Origin: a virus
Virus record (IMG/VR): IMGVR_UViG_3300044631_000551
Coordinates: 20,439 to 84,438 of that record
Direction: 5' to 3' (one strand)
Length of the DNA stretch: 64,000 bases
Shown in pieces: positions 58,790-64,000 of this stretch. Position 1 is the stretch's first letter. The number at the start of each line of letters is the position of its first letter. Below the pieces are notes generated by a model. The model saw only the letters and a program-made list of their open reading frames with translations. It was not told where the DNA came from and ran no database searches. Position numbers and translations under genes: made by a program.

Positions 58790-59011
58790 TTAGTTCCAGT
58801 CGCGGTAATCGTGTTTCGGTTTGATTTTGGTGCTGAAGTAAGTGCCTTTCGATTCGGCATTCAGCAGAGATTCGAACTTCTTGTTAGAAACATCGATGTA
58901 GCTGTATTTGCTACCCGACTTGAATTCAACATACAGTTCTTTGTCAGCTTTATCGTACGCAACTTTGGCGAGATTGCTGGACTTCACTTTGACCCATTTC
59001 AAATCATTCAT
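58790..59011 (-). CDS. KTSC-domain protein (73 aa)
   Basis: VKVSSSNLAKVAYDKADKEL followed by YVEFKSGSKYSYIDV and FESLLNAESKGTYFSTKIKP is the KTSC domain, found alone or attached to lysyl-tRNA synthetases and nucleic-acid proteins. Function unknown; a nucleic-acid-binding role is presumed for the family. GGAGAAAT precedes the ATG. First gene of the ligase operon, under a repeat-array promoter. Confidence 0.87.
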   Translation of the reverse strand: MNDLKWVKVKSSNLAKVAYDKADKELYVEFKSGSKYSYIDVSNKKFESLLNAESKGTYFSTKIKPKHDYRDWN

Positions 59012-59047
59012 AGTATTTCTCCATAATTAAGTATTTACCACATCAAT

Positions 59048-59076
59048 AGTATAACCTGAAACCGAGTCCAGGTAAA
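59048..59076 (-). promoter_or_regulatory. Early-type promoter TTTACC-N17-TATACT with repeat array
   Basis: Minus-strand TTTACC (59076-59071) and TATACT (59053-59048) with a 17-base spacer, upstream of the KTSC/ligase operon. Confidence 0.8.
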
Positions 59077-59092
59077 AGAATAAACTTCTTAA

Positions 59093-59167
59093 AAATCAAT
59101 AACTTGCAGCCGACCCAAAAACCCAATAAAATCAATGACTTAAAAACCTATCGAAATCAATGGGTTG
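59093..59167 (-). repeat. Three-copy 14-base repeat array
   Basis: Minus-strand copies at 59093-59106, 59129-59142 and 59154-59167 (start distances 36 and 25). The array ends with the same GAGCCG...CTTGCAA flank seen at 63249 and 63734. No ORF lies in 59012-59190. Confidence 0.8.
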
Positions 59168-59190
59168 CAAGATCGCGGCTCGGACAGCTT

Positions 59191-59460
59191 TTAGAAGTCG
59201 TCTTCGCGCGCAATAGAAGTAGTGAATCTTGTTTCGATATAAACTTGGCTTGGCAGATATTCGTGAATCGTTTCTTCTTCTACCGCATTGTCAAGATATG
59301 CTTCCGCTTCGGCAAGGGAAGTAAAGTAAACGTCTAGACCATCGCGCTGAAAATTGAACCAGTTGACGCTGTCGCCCTCTGGCTGGTATTGCGGATAGAA
59401 TCGTGCTTGTTGTTTGACGTATCGACCAGTCGTGACTTGTCTTGTTCTATATCTGTTCAT
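59191..59460 (-). CDS. Small protein of unknown function (89 aa)
   Basis: A basic N-terminus (NRYRTRQVTTGRYVKQQARF) is followed by an alpha/beta segment VNWFNFQRDGLDVYFTSLAE and an acidic tail. It resembles small unnamed proteins of aquatic T4-like phages. No motif is visible. It lies downstream of the dCMP deaminase and before the repeat array. Confidence 0.62.
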   Translation of the reverse strand: MNRYRTRQVTTGRYVKQQARFYPQYQPEGDSVNWFNFQRDGLDVYFTSLAEAEAYLDNAVEEETIHEYLPSQVYIETRFTTSIAREDDF

Positions 59461-59484
59461 TAATGACTCCTAGTGAACTATTAT

Positions 59485-59952
59485 TTAGTCGAGGATGACA
59501 ATCGTCTCATGCTTCAGACCCCACTCACGAAACAACCTGAGCGTGTTGTCAAATCCATAGCGTTGCCAAACTTCAGGCTGTGACATGTAGTCGTTTTTCT
59601 CGCGCGTGGTGACTGTGACAACCCTAGTGATTCCGCGCTGGTAAATCTTGAATGCGCATTTCTGACAGGGATGAAGCGGATAGACGTAGATGGTCGACCC
59701 AGTAATGTTGTCATGCTCGCAATGATTCAGTGCGTTGTGTTCGGCATGTATAATGCGCTTGAGCTTCTCGTCGCGGTCAGCGTACCACTCGGGTTTGTCT
59801 TCCATGCTTGCAGGGAATCCATTATAACCCACCGATGCGATCGTTTTGTTTGGACGTGCGATGACTGCACCAACCTGAGTGGAAGGATCTTTACTCCAAC
59901 CAGCCACGACTGAAGCGAGGTGACCGAAACGCATGTCCCATTTGTTATTCAT
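59485..59952 (-). CDS. cd: dCMP deaminase (155 aa)
   Basis: Zinc site H69-A-E71 (IIHAEHNAL) and PCQKC (Cys96, Cys99) with the upstream FPASMEDKPEWYADRDEK region identify the ComEB/T4 Cd family of deoxycytidylate deaminases, which supply dUMP for thymidylate synthesis. The start at 59952 overlaps the preceding small gene by 8 bases. Length is slightly below T4 Cd (193 aa). Confidence 0.93.
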   Translation of the reverse strand: MNNKWDMRFGHLASVVAGWSKDPSTQVGAVIARPNKTIASVGYNGFPASMEDKPEWYADRDEKLKRIIHAEHNALNHCEHDNITGSTIYVYPLHPCQKCAFKIYQRGITRVVTVTTREKNDYMSQPEVWQRYGFDNTLRLFREWGLKHETIVILD

Positions 59953-60136
59953 CGTAATCAATCCAATTTCTTTCGCCGTCGCTAAACACCGCAGAATCAT
60001 CCCCTATGATTTCTACCTCTAGGTCATAGTGGTGAATGTCATAGTCAGTGAAGCTATGCTCTTCGTGATAGACACGGAATACAATCCCGTTGTCGAGTGT
60101 TCGGATCAGAAATCCTTTTAATCCCTTTGCGTTCAT
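59945..60136 (-). CDS. Small acidic protein (63 aa)
   Basis: A single small beta-rich domain: LKGFLIRTLDNGIVFRVYHE, DYDIHHYDLEVEIIGDDSAV. It is coupled at both ends (ATGA with the 42-aa gene, overlap with dCMP deaminase). I recall similar tiny proteins in cyanophages without function. Confidence 0.65.
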   Translation of the reverse strand: MNAKGLKGFLIRTLDNGIVFRVYHEEHSFTDYDIHHYDLEVEIIGDDSAVFSDGERNWIDYDE

Positions 60137-60261
60137 GGGAACATCTCGTCGGAGTCAAGCATTTCTTTCTGCTCTTCGCGTGTGGTCTTGTCTGTTGCTA
60201 TCACCCAGACCAGCGACACGAATGCAGTGATAATAAAGATAGCTAGGATTATGTTAGTCAT
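60133..60261 (-). CDS. Single-span membrane peptide (42 aa)
   Basis: Start overlaps the stop of the 209-aa gene (TAATG) and its stop overlaps the next start (ATGA). Residues 4-24 are hydrophobic (IILAIFIITAFVSLVWVIAT), followed by a charged tail. The tight coupling makes it a credible micro-gene. Confidence 0.65.
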   Translation of the reverse strand: MTNIILAIFIITAFVSLVWVIATDKTTREEQKEMLDSDEMFP

Positions 60262-60890
60262 TATTCTGCTTTCTTGAATTCTGTAATGTAGCTGTTGTCA
60301 GTAATCATCTCACTGCGATTCTCGACTGAGTAGATATTCATATCAATCTCATAGCCAGGATTTTTGGTGATAGGATTATACACCCAAGCATTATCATGCC
60401 AGATGATACGATTGTTAGGATAGACGTAGTAGTTGCCCTCGTCCATCTGAAACACGTGACCGCATTTGTGCTCTGGCGTTTCAGAGAAGTTCGTGTCAAG
60501 CATCGCTCGGTTCTCAAAAGACCAGTCAAGTGTAAACAAATAAATCCCACTGCGCTGTTCGCCCGAGGGAGTAATAAGTTTGGCACGTAGGCGATTGAGT
60601 CGCGACCGAACCTGAACGTCCACGTAGGAACTAAAGCAATCCCAGTAGACATGCTCGTTGAGCTGTCGAATAGGTGCATCAGGCTTCCAGCAAAATGCGG
60701 TGATTGGTCGGCGAGTCCAGTTGACGCCATTCTCTAGGAATGCTTCGAACAATGGAACTCGTCGCTCCATAGAAGCCACAGTATGAACGTCACAGGGAGT
60801 AAACTCACCATGACCTTTCTTATGATTAAACAGATACTCGTTTCGCATGAGACAAGTAATCGTTGGAATGTTATGATTGAGAAATGGCAT
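60261..60890 (-). CDS. Conserved phage protein (209 aa)
   Basis: A soluble protein with many aromatic residues: PTITCLMRNEYLFNHKKGHG, CWKPDAPIRQLNEHVYWDCF, SGIYLFTLDWSFENRAMLDT and GNYYVYPNNRIIWHDNAWVY. I have a memory of this type in cyanomyophages as an unnamed family. No catalytic motif was identified. Its start and stop overlap small genes on both sides. Confidence 0.65.
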   Translation of the reverse strand: MPFLNHNIPTITCLMRNEYLFNHKKGHGEFTPCDVHTVASMERRVPLFEAFLENGVNWTRRPITAFCWKPDAPIRQLNEHVYWDCFSSYVDVQVRSRLNRLRAKLITPSGEQRSGIYLFTLDWSFENRAMLDTNFSETPEHKCGHVFQMDEGNYYVYPNNRIIWHDNAWVYNPITKNPGYEIDMNIYSVENRSEMITDNSYITEFKKAE

Positions 60891-61042
60891 TATCGATACA
60901 CTTCGTCATTCATCTGTGGGGTGCGAATCAGCGGTTCTGGGCATTTTGTTGCAATGCCATACTTCTCGACGCGATCGGCAAGGTCATTACCTGTTACTGA
61001 ATTTCGCAACGCATCAATAATTTCGTTAATTGTAACTTGCAT
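60890..61042 (-). CDS. Small protein (50 aa)
   Basis: ATG at 61042 with GGAG 9 bases upstream, first gene behind an early promoter; its stop overlaps the next start (TAATG). The product is a short helical domain (INEIIDALRNSVTGNDLADR) and a Pro-rich end. Function unknown. Confidence 0.68.
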   Translation of the reverse strand: MQVTINEIIDALRNSVTGNDLADRVEKYGIATKCPEPLIRTPQMNDEVYR

Positions 61043-61078
61043 GTTTACTCCATATTATAGTGTTAGGCTACACCAATG

Positions 61079-61107
61079 ATTATACTGTAAAAGTGTGAAT
61101 TAGTAAA
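61079..61107 (-). promoter_or_regulatory. Early-type promoter TTTACT-N17-TATAAT
   Basis: Minus-strand TTTACT (61107-61102) and TATAAT (61084-61079) with a 17-base spacer; drives the 50-aa, 209-aa, 42-aa, 63-aa and dCMP deaminase genes. Confidence 0.85.
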
Positions 61108-61112
61108 ATAAT

Positions 61113-61370
61113 TCAGAGATTCCACCAGATAATGAATAAACCTGTGAGAATGCATAGCCCAATGATAAACGCATTGACCCACATCGGTGCAGGTGGTTTC
61201 TTGTATTGGTTCATATAGTCACCAGCATTAGTGAACTTGATATCACGTTCATGTGTCAACCTCTCGATTCGTTCAGCAGCCATAAGTAAAATCATAGACA
61301 AAGCGATGTTCTCCTGCTTGTAAGTTTCGCTTGCGGTTCGTAAAGTTTGTGCCAGTTCGATGTCATTCAT
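61113..61370 (-). CDS. Small C-terminally anchored membrane protein (85 aa)
   Basis: The ATG at 61370 lies in the end of the upstream gene. A helical N-terminus (IELAQTLRTASETYKQENIA) is followed by a C-terminal membrane segment (MWVNAFIIGLCILTGLFIIW). The function is unknown. Confidence 0.65.
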   Translation of the reverse strand: MNDIELAQTLRTASETYKQENIALSMILLMAAERIERLTHERDIKFTNAGDYMNQYKKPPAPMWVNAFIIGLCILTGLFIIWWNL

Positions 61371-61848
61371 TTTCTTCTTCCCATGCTTCCATGCCTTCGA
61401 TGATGCCAAACTGCTGGTCTAGGTCATCGTCTAGGATTTCGCGTGCTTCCTCGAGCGAAGACCATTGGACGAATTGATCCTCGCCGTCATAGAATCGACC
61501 AGCAAAGTTCATTCCTGGCTCATAGTACATGGCATCAACCGTGAAGCCAAGTTCTTCCACTAGGAAAGAATAGAATTCCACTGGCGGAGACCAAGCTGAT
61601 TCGAAAGCAAAATAGACACTGTTTTCACTGAGACGGTCAACGTGACCTGCGGTTTCACCACCGATGTCCCATTTGGTTCCCCAGTTATCGACGCGCCAGC
61701 TGTACCAGCTTTCGTCCTCTAGGAGTTGCGGTTGCATCGGATGGAATTCCTGACACAGCTTTCCTTCTCTAAAAGCAGTGATGGCTCGATCGATCTGAGT
61801 CGGATCTTCGTGAGTCAGTGTAAGTGTATTGTCGCACCAATTAGGCAT
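61363..61848 (-). CDS. YubB/DUF1281-like ferredoxin-like protein (161 aa)
   Basis: MPNWCDNTLTL at the N-terminus and WRVDNWGTKWDIGG, YFAFESAWSPPVEFYSFLVE later are the hallmark of the YubB/DUF1281 family found on plasmids and phages. The family has a ferredoxin-like fold and no known activity. GGAGAAAC precedes the ATG at 61848. The C-terminal 30 residues are very acidic. Confidence 0.85.
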   Translation of the reverse strand: MPNWCDNTLTLTHEDPTQIDRAITAFREGKLCQEFHPMQPQLLEDESWYSWRVDNWGTKWDIGGETAGHVDRLSENSVYFAFESAWSPPVEFYSFLVEELGFTVDAMYYEPGMNFAGRFYDGEDQFVQWSSLEEAREILDDDLDQQFGIIEGMEAWEEENE

Positions 61849-62038
61849 TGTTGTTTCTCCGTTGATAGTCAAACATTAGTATATTGAAGTCGCCCATGGC
61901 AGCTTCGTTGAGTGTTTCTTCGATGTCAGTTTCTTCGTCGATTGCGTCCCAGATGCGATTTGCTTCCTGTTCCGAGCATTCGAAGTATTGTTGCAGGTCA
62001 TCGACTGTGATTGTGATTGTGATTTGTCGTTTGCTCAT
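61841..62038 (-). CDS. Small acidic protein (65 aa)
   Basis: The N-terminus (RQITITITVDDLQQYFECSE) is a strand-helix unit, followed by an acidic helix. It is coupled to both neighbours by short overlaps. Function unknown. Confidence 0.62.
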   Translation of the reverse strand: MSKRQITITITVDDLQQYFECSEQEANRIWDAIDEETDIEETLNEAAMGDFNILMFDYQRRNNNA

Positions 62039-62232
62039 AGTGCGTTAATTCCCATGAATGCGTTGAAATCGTCATTAGGTTCTTCCTTTACAGTATGGAC
62101 GATTCTCTCATACCCTTTGTGCTGTGCGTAGTACCAGCGCATCTTCTCGTAGGCTTCCTCTAGGGAGTTGGCTTCGATCTCGGCGACGTCGTAGTTGACA
62201 GTCGTGTTTACTTGAAAGTGGAATCGTTTCAT
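62035..62232 (-). CDS. Small protein (65 aa)
   Basis: One beta-alpha-beta-like unit: RFHFQVNTTVNYDVAEIEAN, SLEEAYEKMRWYYAQHK. The A-x-SLEEAYE helix after a strand is seen in many tiny phage proteins. ATGA overlap with the 65-aa gene downstream; the start overlaps the sigma-like gene stop. Function unknown. Confidence 0.62.
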   Translation of the reverse strand: MKRFHFQVNTTVNYDVAEIEANSLEEAYEKMRWYYAQHKGYERIVHTVKEEPNDDFNAFMGINAL

Positions 62233-62441
62233 TATCGAATTCCTTTGTCGTTATACATGAAGTCACGAAGAAGTTCCTCGGCTCCAGGAATCGCTCGCAG
62301 TTTCGCAAGTGCTTCCTTCTCGATCTGACAGACGCGCATCTTAGTCAAGCCCATGTGCTCTGCGATCTCTTCGTGAGTATAGACGCGACCCCATTCAACT
62401 TGGGAATCGTCGCCGATGTAGGTGGATGCTTTACGTGCCAT
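62232..62441 (-). CDS. Sigma-70 region 4-like HTH protein (69 aa)
   Basis: VYTHEEIAEHMGLTKMRVCQ followed by IEKEALAKLR is a clear sigma region 4 helix-turn-helix, normally used to bind the -35 element. There is no region 2, so it is not a full sigma factor. It may act as an anti-sigma or co-activator for early or middle promoters. The SD TAAGGAAA lies 9 bases upstream. Confidence 0.85.
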   Translation of the reverse strand: MARKASTYIGDDSQVEWGRVYTHEEIAEHMGLTKMRVCQIEKEALAKLRAIPGAEELLRDFMYNDKGIR

Positions 62442-62455
62442 GTGATATTTCCTTA

Positions 62456-62665
62456 TTAGATAACAGAAGTGATGAAGTCATTGTCAACGGGAACACGAGT
62501 AGGCTTCCCAGTCAGCAGGTCATTGACAGGACGCCAGCCCTCGCCACGAACCAGAGCAATCCAGCTGTTGCCAGCCAGCGTCACCCGAGTGGCAAGATAT
62601 CCACGCTCGTTGAGAGTGCGTATCATTGACAGTTTGTAACTTTCGATATCGCGGTAATTCAGCAT
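62456..62665 (-). CDS. Small protein (69 aa)
   Basis: ATG at 62665 with CAGGAGAA upstream. The product (SMIRTLNERGYLATRVTLAG, NSWIALVRGEGWRPVNDLLT) is an alpha/beta unit. Function unknown. Confidence 0.65.
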   Translation of the reverse strand: MLNYRDIESYKLSMIRTLNERGYLATRVTLAGNSWIALVRGEGWRPVNDLLTGKPTRVPVDNDFITSVI

Positions 62666-62666
62666 A

Positions 62667-62873
62667 TTATTCTCCTGAGTCAAGACGGACAGGGCGGACG
62701 ATGTAGTCATACGAATAGCCGAAGCCATCGATTTCTTCCTGCATCAGTACATCCATGCGCGCAGTGGCTTGCTCGGGCGAGGAGAAGACACCGCAATAGT
62801 CAGGTGCAAAACCATAGCGGTCACGGAAGAGAACATACACGAGATGGTCGTGCGCCACAGTAAAGTCATTCAT
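62667..62873 (-). CDS. Small protein (68 aa)
   Basis: A short alpha/beta protein with HLVYVLFRDRYGFAPDYCGV and SSPEQATARMDVLMQEEI. Family unknown. It starts directly after the 74-aa gene. Confidence 0.62.
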   Translation of the reverse strand: MNDFTVAHDHLVYVLFRDRYGFAPDYCGVFSSPEQATARMDVLMQEEIDGFGYSYDYIVRPVRLDSGE

Positions 62874-62874
62874 A

Positions 62875-63099
62875 TTAGTTTCTCACTTGGTAGGTAGACA
62901 GCACCCATTTGGCGCGATTAATCAGCTGGCGCGACCACTCATAGTCTTTACGTTCGATAGCCATTTGCGCGTCAGACATCATAGACATAGCGATCATGTG
63001 GTAGTCAGTATAGGGGATAGCGGAGTCAATAGATTCCTTCATATCGTGTTCGGTACAGCCAAAACATGCGCGTTCGCGCTCAAATTTACTCAGGTTCAT
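62875..63099 (-). CDS. Small helical protein (74 aa)
   Basis: The SD TAAGGAAA precedes the ATG at 63099 by about 10 bases; an in-frame ATG at 63120 coincides with the transcription start and is less likely. The product (ERACFGCTEHDMKESIDSAI, SMMSDAQMAIERKDYEWSRQ) is helical with a CxxC. First gene of an early operon under a repeat-array promoter. Confidence 0.68.
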   Translation of the reverse strand: MNLSKFERERACFGCTEHDMKESIDSAIPYTDYHMIAMSMMSDAQMAIERKDYEWSRQLINRAKWVLSTYQVRN

Positions 63100-63127
63100 A
63101 GTTTGCGTTTCCTTATTCATTACAGCT

Positions 63128-63156
63128 ATTGTACTCCCGTTGGGCTGGAAAGTCAA
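63128..63156 (-). promoter_or_regulatory. Early-type promoter TTGACT-N17-TACAAT with repeat array
   Basis: Minus-strand TTGACT (63156-63151) and TACAAT (63133-63128) with a 17-base spacer and GGGAG at the -10 edge. Confidence 0.83.
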
Positions 63157-63173
63157 GCATCGAAACTCCTTGA

Positions 63174-63249
63174 AAATCAATGACTTGCAGAATCCCTGGA
63201 AAACCGAGTAAAATCAAGGACTTGTAACCCTATTGGAATCAATGACTTG
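63174..63249 (-). repeat. Three-copy 14-base repeat array
   Basis: Minus-strand copies at 63174-63187, 63211-63224 and 63236-63249 (start distances 37 and 25). Copies 2 and 3 lie over the 3-prime end of the 75-aa gene, so its last residues are encoded by the array. Confidence 0.8.
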
Positions 63250-63441
63250 CGAGACCACGGCTCTTGGACGCTCGATCGGCTGGACTGTGACCTCGGTCCA
63301 CTCAGGGAAGTTCTTCTGAGCCCAGTTGACTAGGCGAGTGTTTGTGGCTTTGATGCCTTTTTGCGTCTTTGCGAACACAGGCTTCTCGCGGATGTATACG
63401 AGTTCGTTCTTTTCGAAGACCTCTAGGCGAAGAATTCTCAT
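63214..63441 (-). CDS. Small basic protein (75 aa)
   Basis: LRLEVFEKNELVYIREKPVF and TNTRLVNWAQKNFPEWTEVT suggest a small alpha/beta fold. The final 12 residues (SQVIDSNRVTSP) come from the repeat array, so the gene was probably extended into it. It overlaps the upstream membrane peptide gene by 4 bases. Confidence 0.65.
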   Translation of the reverse strand: MRILRLEVFEKNELVYIREKPVFAKTQKGIKATNTRLVNWAQKNFPEWTEVTVQPIERPRAVVSQVIDSNRVTSP

Positions 63442-63608
63442 TTCTTTTCACCTGCTTTAAGGAACCACAGGCTCAAGCCAACCGACACACCAGTCACGAT
63501 AGCCAGCGTACGAATTTCATCAGGGTTAGCCAGCGTCAGGGCGAACACGACACAGAACAGAGCCACGGTCATCAGACCCAGCGCGAAGTTGTTATAGATT
63601 GCTTTCAT
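63438..63608 (-). CDS. Two-span membrane peptide (56 aa)
   Basis: ATG at 63608, with SD AAGGAAA about 7 bases upstream. Membrane segments at residues 9-27 (ALGLMTVALFCVVFALTLA) and 34-50 (LAIVTGVSVGLSLWFLKA) with a short polar loop. First gene behind a repeat-array promoter. Function unknown. Confidence 0.68.
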   Translation of the reverse strand: MKAIYNNFALGLMTVALFCVVFALTLANPDEIRTLAIVTGVSVGLSLWFLKAGEKK

Positions 63609-63633
63609 TTGCATTTCCTTATTCATTACAGTC

Positions 63634-63662
63634 ATTATACTCCTATGTCAGGAGGAAGTCAA
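63634..63662 (-). promoter_or_regulatory. Early-type promoter TTGACT-N17-TATAAT with repeats
   Basis: Minus-strand TTGACT (63662-63657) and TATAAT (63639-63634) with a 17-base spacer and GGAG at the -10 edge. The leader is almost the same as that of the promoter at 63128. Confidence 0.87.
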
Positions 63663-63695
63663 GCATTAAAAACGACTAGTCTTAAAACCCCTTGC

Positions 63696-63734
63696 AAATC
63701 AATGACTTATAAATCCTTCAAAATCAATGACTTG
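63696..63734 (-). repeat. Two-copy 14-base repeat array
   Basis: Minus-strand copies at 63696-63709 and 63721-63734 (start distance 25), followed by the GAGCCGCAG flank. A third copy, expected about 36 bases nearer the promoter, is missing or decayed. Confidence 0.75.
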
Positions 63735-63750
63735 CCAGACTGCGGCTCTG

Positions 63751-63846
63751 TCAGCGATAGAACCAGTATAGGAAACTAAACATCGCCCCAGTGAAAACCA
63801 CAGCCCAGAATGCTCCACTCAGTAGATCGCGGTAGACTCGGTTCAT
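63751..63846 (-). CDS. Single-span membrane peptide (31 aa)
   Basis: ATG at 63846 with AAGGAAC upstream, overlapping the upstream stop (ATGA). The product has one hydrophobic segment (GAFWAVVFTGAMFSFLYWF). Function unknown. Confidence 0.6.
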   Translation of the reverse strand: MNRVYRDLLSGAFWAVVFTGAMFSFLYWFYR

Positions 63847-64000
63847 TGTTGTTCCTTGTCTAGGATGATGTCTGCGCGCTCTTGGCGTTTCGCAGCACGG
63901 ATGAGTTCCACGATGTCGTCGAAGTCGATGATGACCTGTTCGCCATCGCCTGTGGGATTCAGCACGATCTCACCGCCATGTTGTTTAATCAGGCGACAGA
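63843..64000 (-). CDS. Partial small protein, N-terminus outside window
   Basis: The frame is open to the window edge; the visible 52 residues end in LIRAAKRQERADIILDKEQQ, after GGEIVLNPTGDGEQVIIDFD. No family recognised. Coupled to the 31-aa gene. Confidence 0.6.
   Translation of the reverse strand, partial: CRLIKQHGGEIVLNPTGDGEQVIIDFDDIVELIRAAKRQERADIILDKEQQ

Overview
The window is one continuous stretch of a large T4-like myovirus (Caudoviricetes, contractile tail) genome. No integrase, attachment site, IS element or CRISPR array was seen. Protein types (gp4, gp5, gp6, gp7, gp8, gp25, gp26, gp27, gp32, gp33, gp48, gp53, gp54, gp59, RNase H), PhoH, GroES, peroxiredoxin and a curli-like cluster recall marine and freshwater cyanomyophages and pelagimyophages. 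The host must be Gram-negative because the phage encodes an outer-membrane CsgG channel. A circularly permuted (two-piece) tmRNA points to an alphaproteobacterium or another lineage with permuted ssrA, but the host cannot be named from this sequence.

Layout. (1) 1-23623, minus strand: virion module (two large appendage proteins, gp8, a gp7-like protein with a 1500-residue Thr/Ser repeat tail, gp6, gp25, a beta-helix spike, two paralogous gp5 proteins with different peptidoglycan hydrolase domains, gp27, gp53, gp48). (2) 23623-28213, plus strand: gp4, a conserved protein, gp54, gp26 with a likely frameshift-linked gp51-like ORF, and a tape measure. A bidirectional terminator follows. (3) 28242-39344, minus strand: gp32, gp59, ClpP, gp33, SleB hydrolase, HTH protein, metallopeptidase, PD-(D/E)XK nuclease, PhoH, RNase H and small genes. 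(4) 39492-45309, minus strand: one late operon running from two holin-like proteins through CsgF, CsgG and a curlin-repeat protein to a FecR-domain protein and a CHASE2 class III nucleotidyl cyclase, ended by a strong terminator. The GH19 endolysin is transcribed divergently from an overlapping palindromic late promoter. (5) 46107-52511, minus strand: glycan island (GT4, epimerase, GT29-like, GT8-like, methyltransferase), two glutaredoxins, DexA-like exonuclease, peroxiredoxin, GroES. (6) 52560-55632, minus strand: SNase, membrane protein, twelve CCA-encoding tRNA genes and the permuted tmRNA under one strong promoter. (7) 55637-64000, minus strand: DUF262-HNH protein, HNH endonuclease, DNA ligase, KTSC protein, dCMP deaminase and many tiny early genes.

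Regulation. Late promoters with the T4 consensus TATAAATA precede gp4, gp32, SleB, the endolysin and the holin/curli operon, consistent with the encoded gp33. A second class, with -35 TTTACT or TTGACT, a 17-base spacer (16 in one case) and -10 TATAAT, drives early genes and the tmRNA/tRNA cluster. Several of these promoters are preceded by an array of a 14-base repeat, AAGTCATTGATTTT, with conserved 36/25-base spacing; this is an unexplained regulatory module.

The strongest candidates for something undescribed are the late curli-FecR-CHASE2 cyclase operon, the repeat-array promoters, the two alternative gp5 lysins, the Thr-rich gp7 extension and the phage-borne permuted tmRNA. From memory, curli-related clusters have been noted in pelagimyophages and a two-piece tmRNA in an OM43 phage; the cyclase/FecR extension and the repeat arrays are not known to me.
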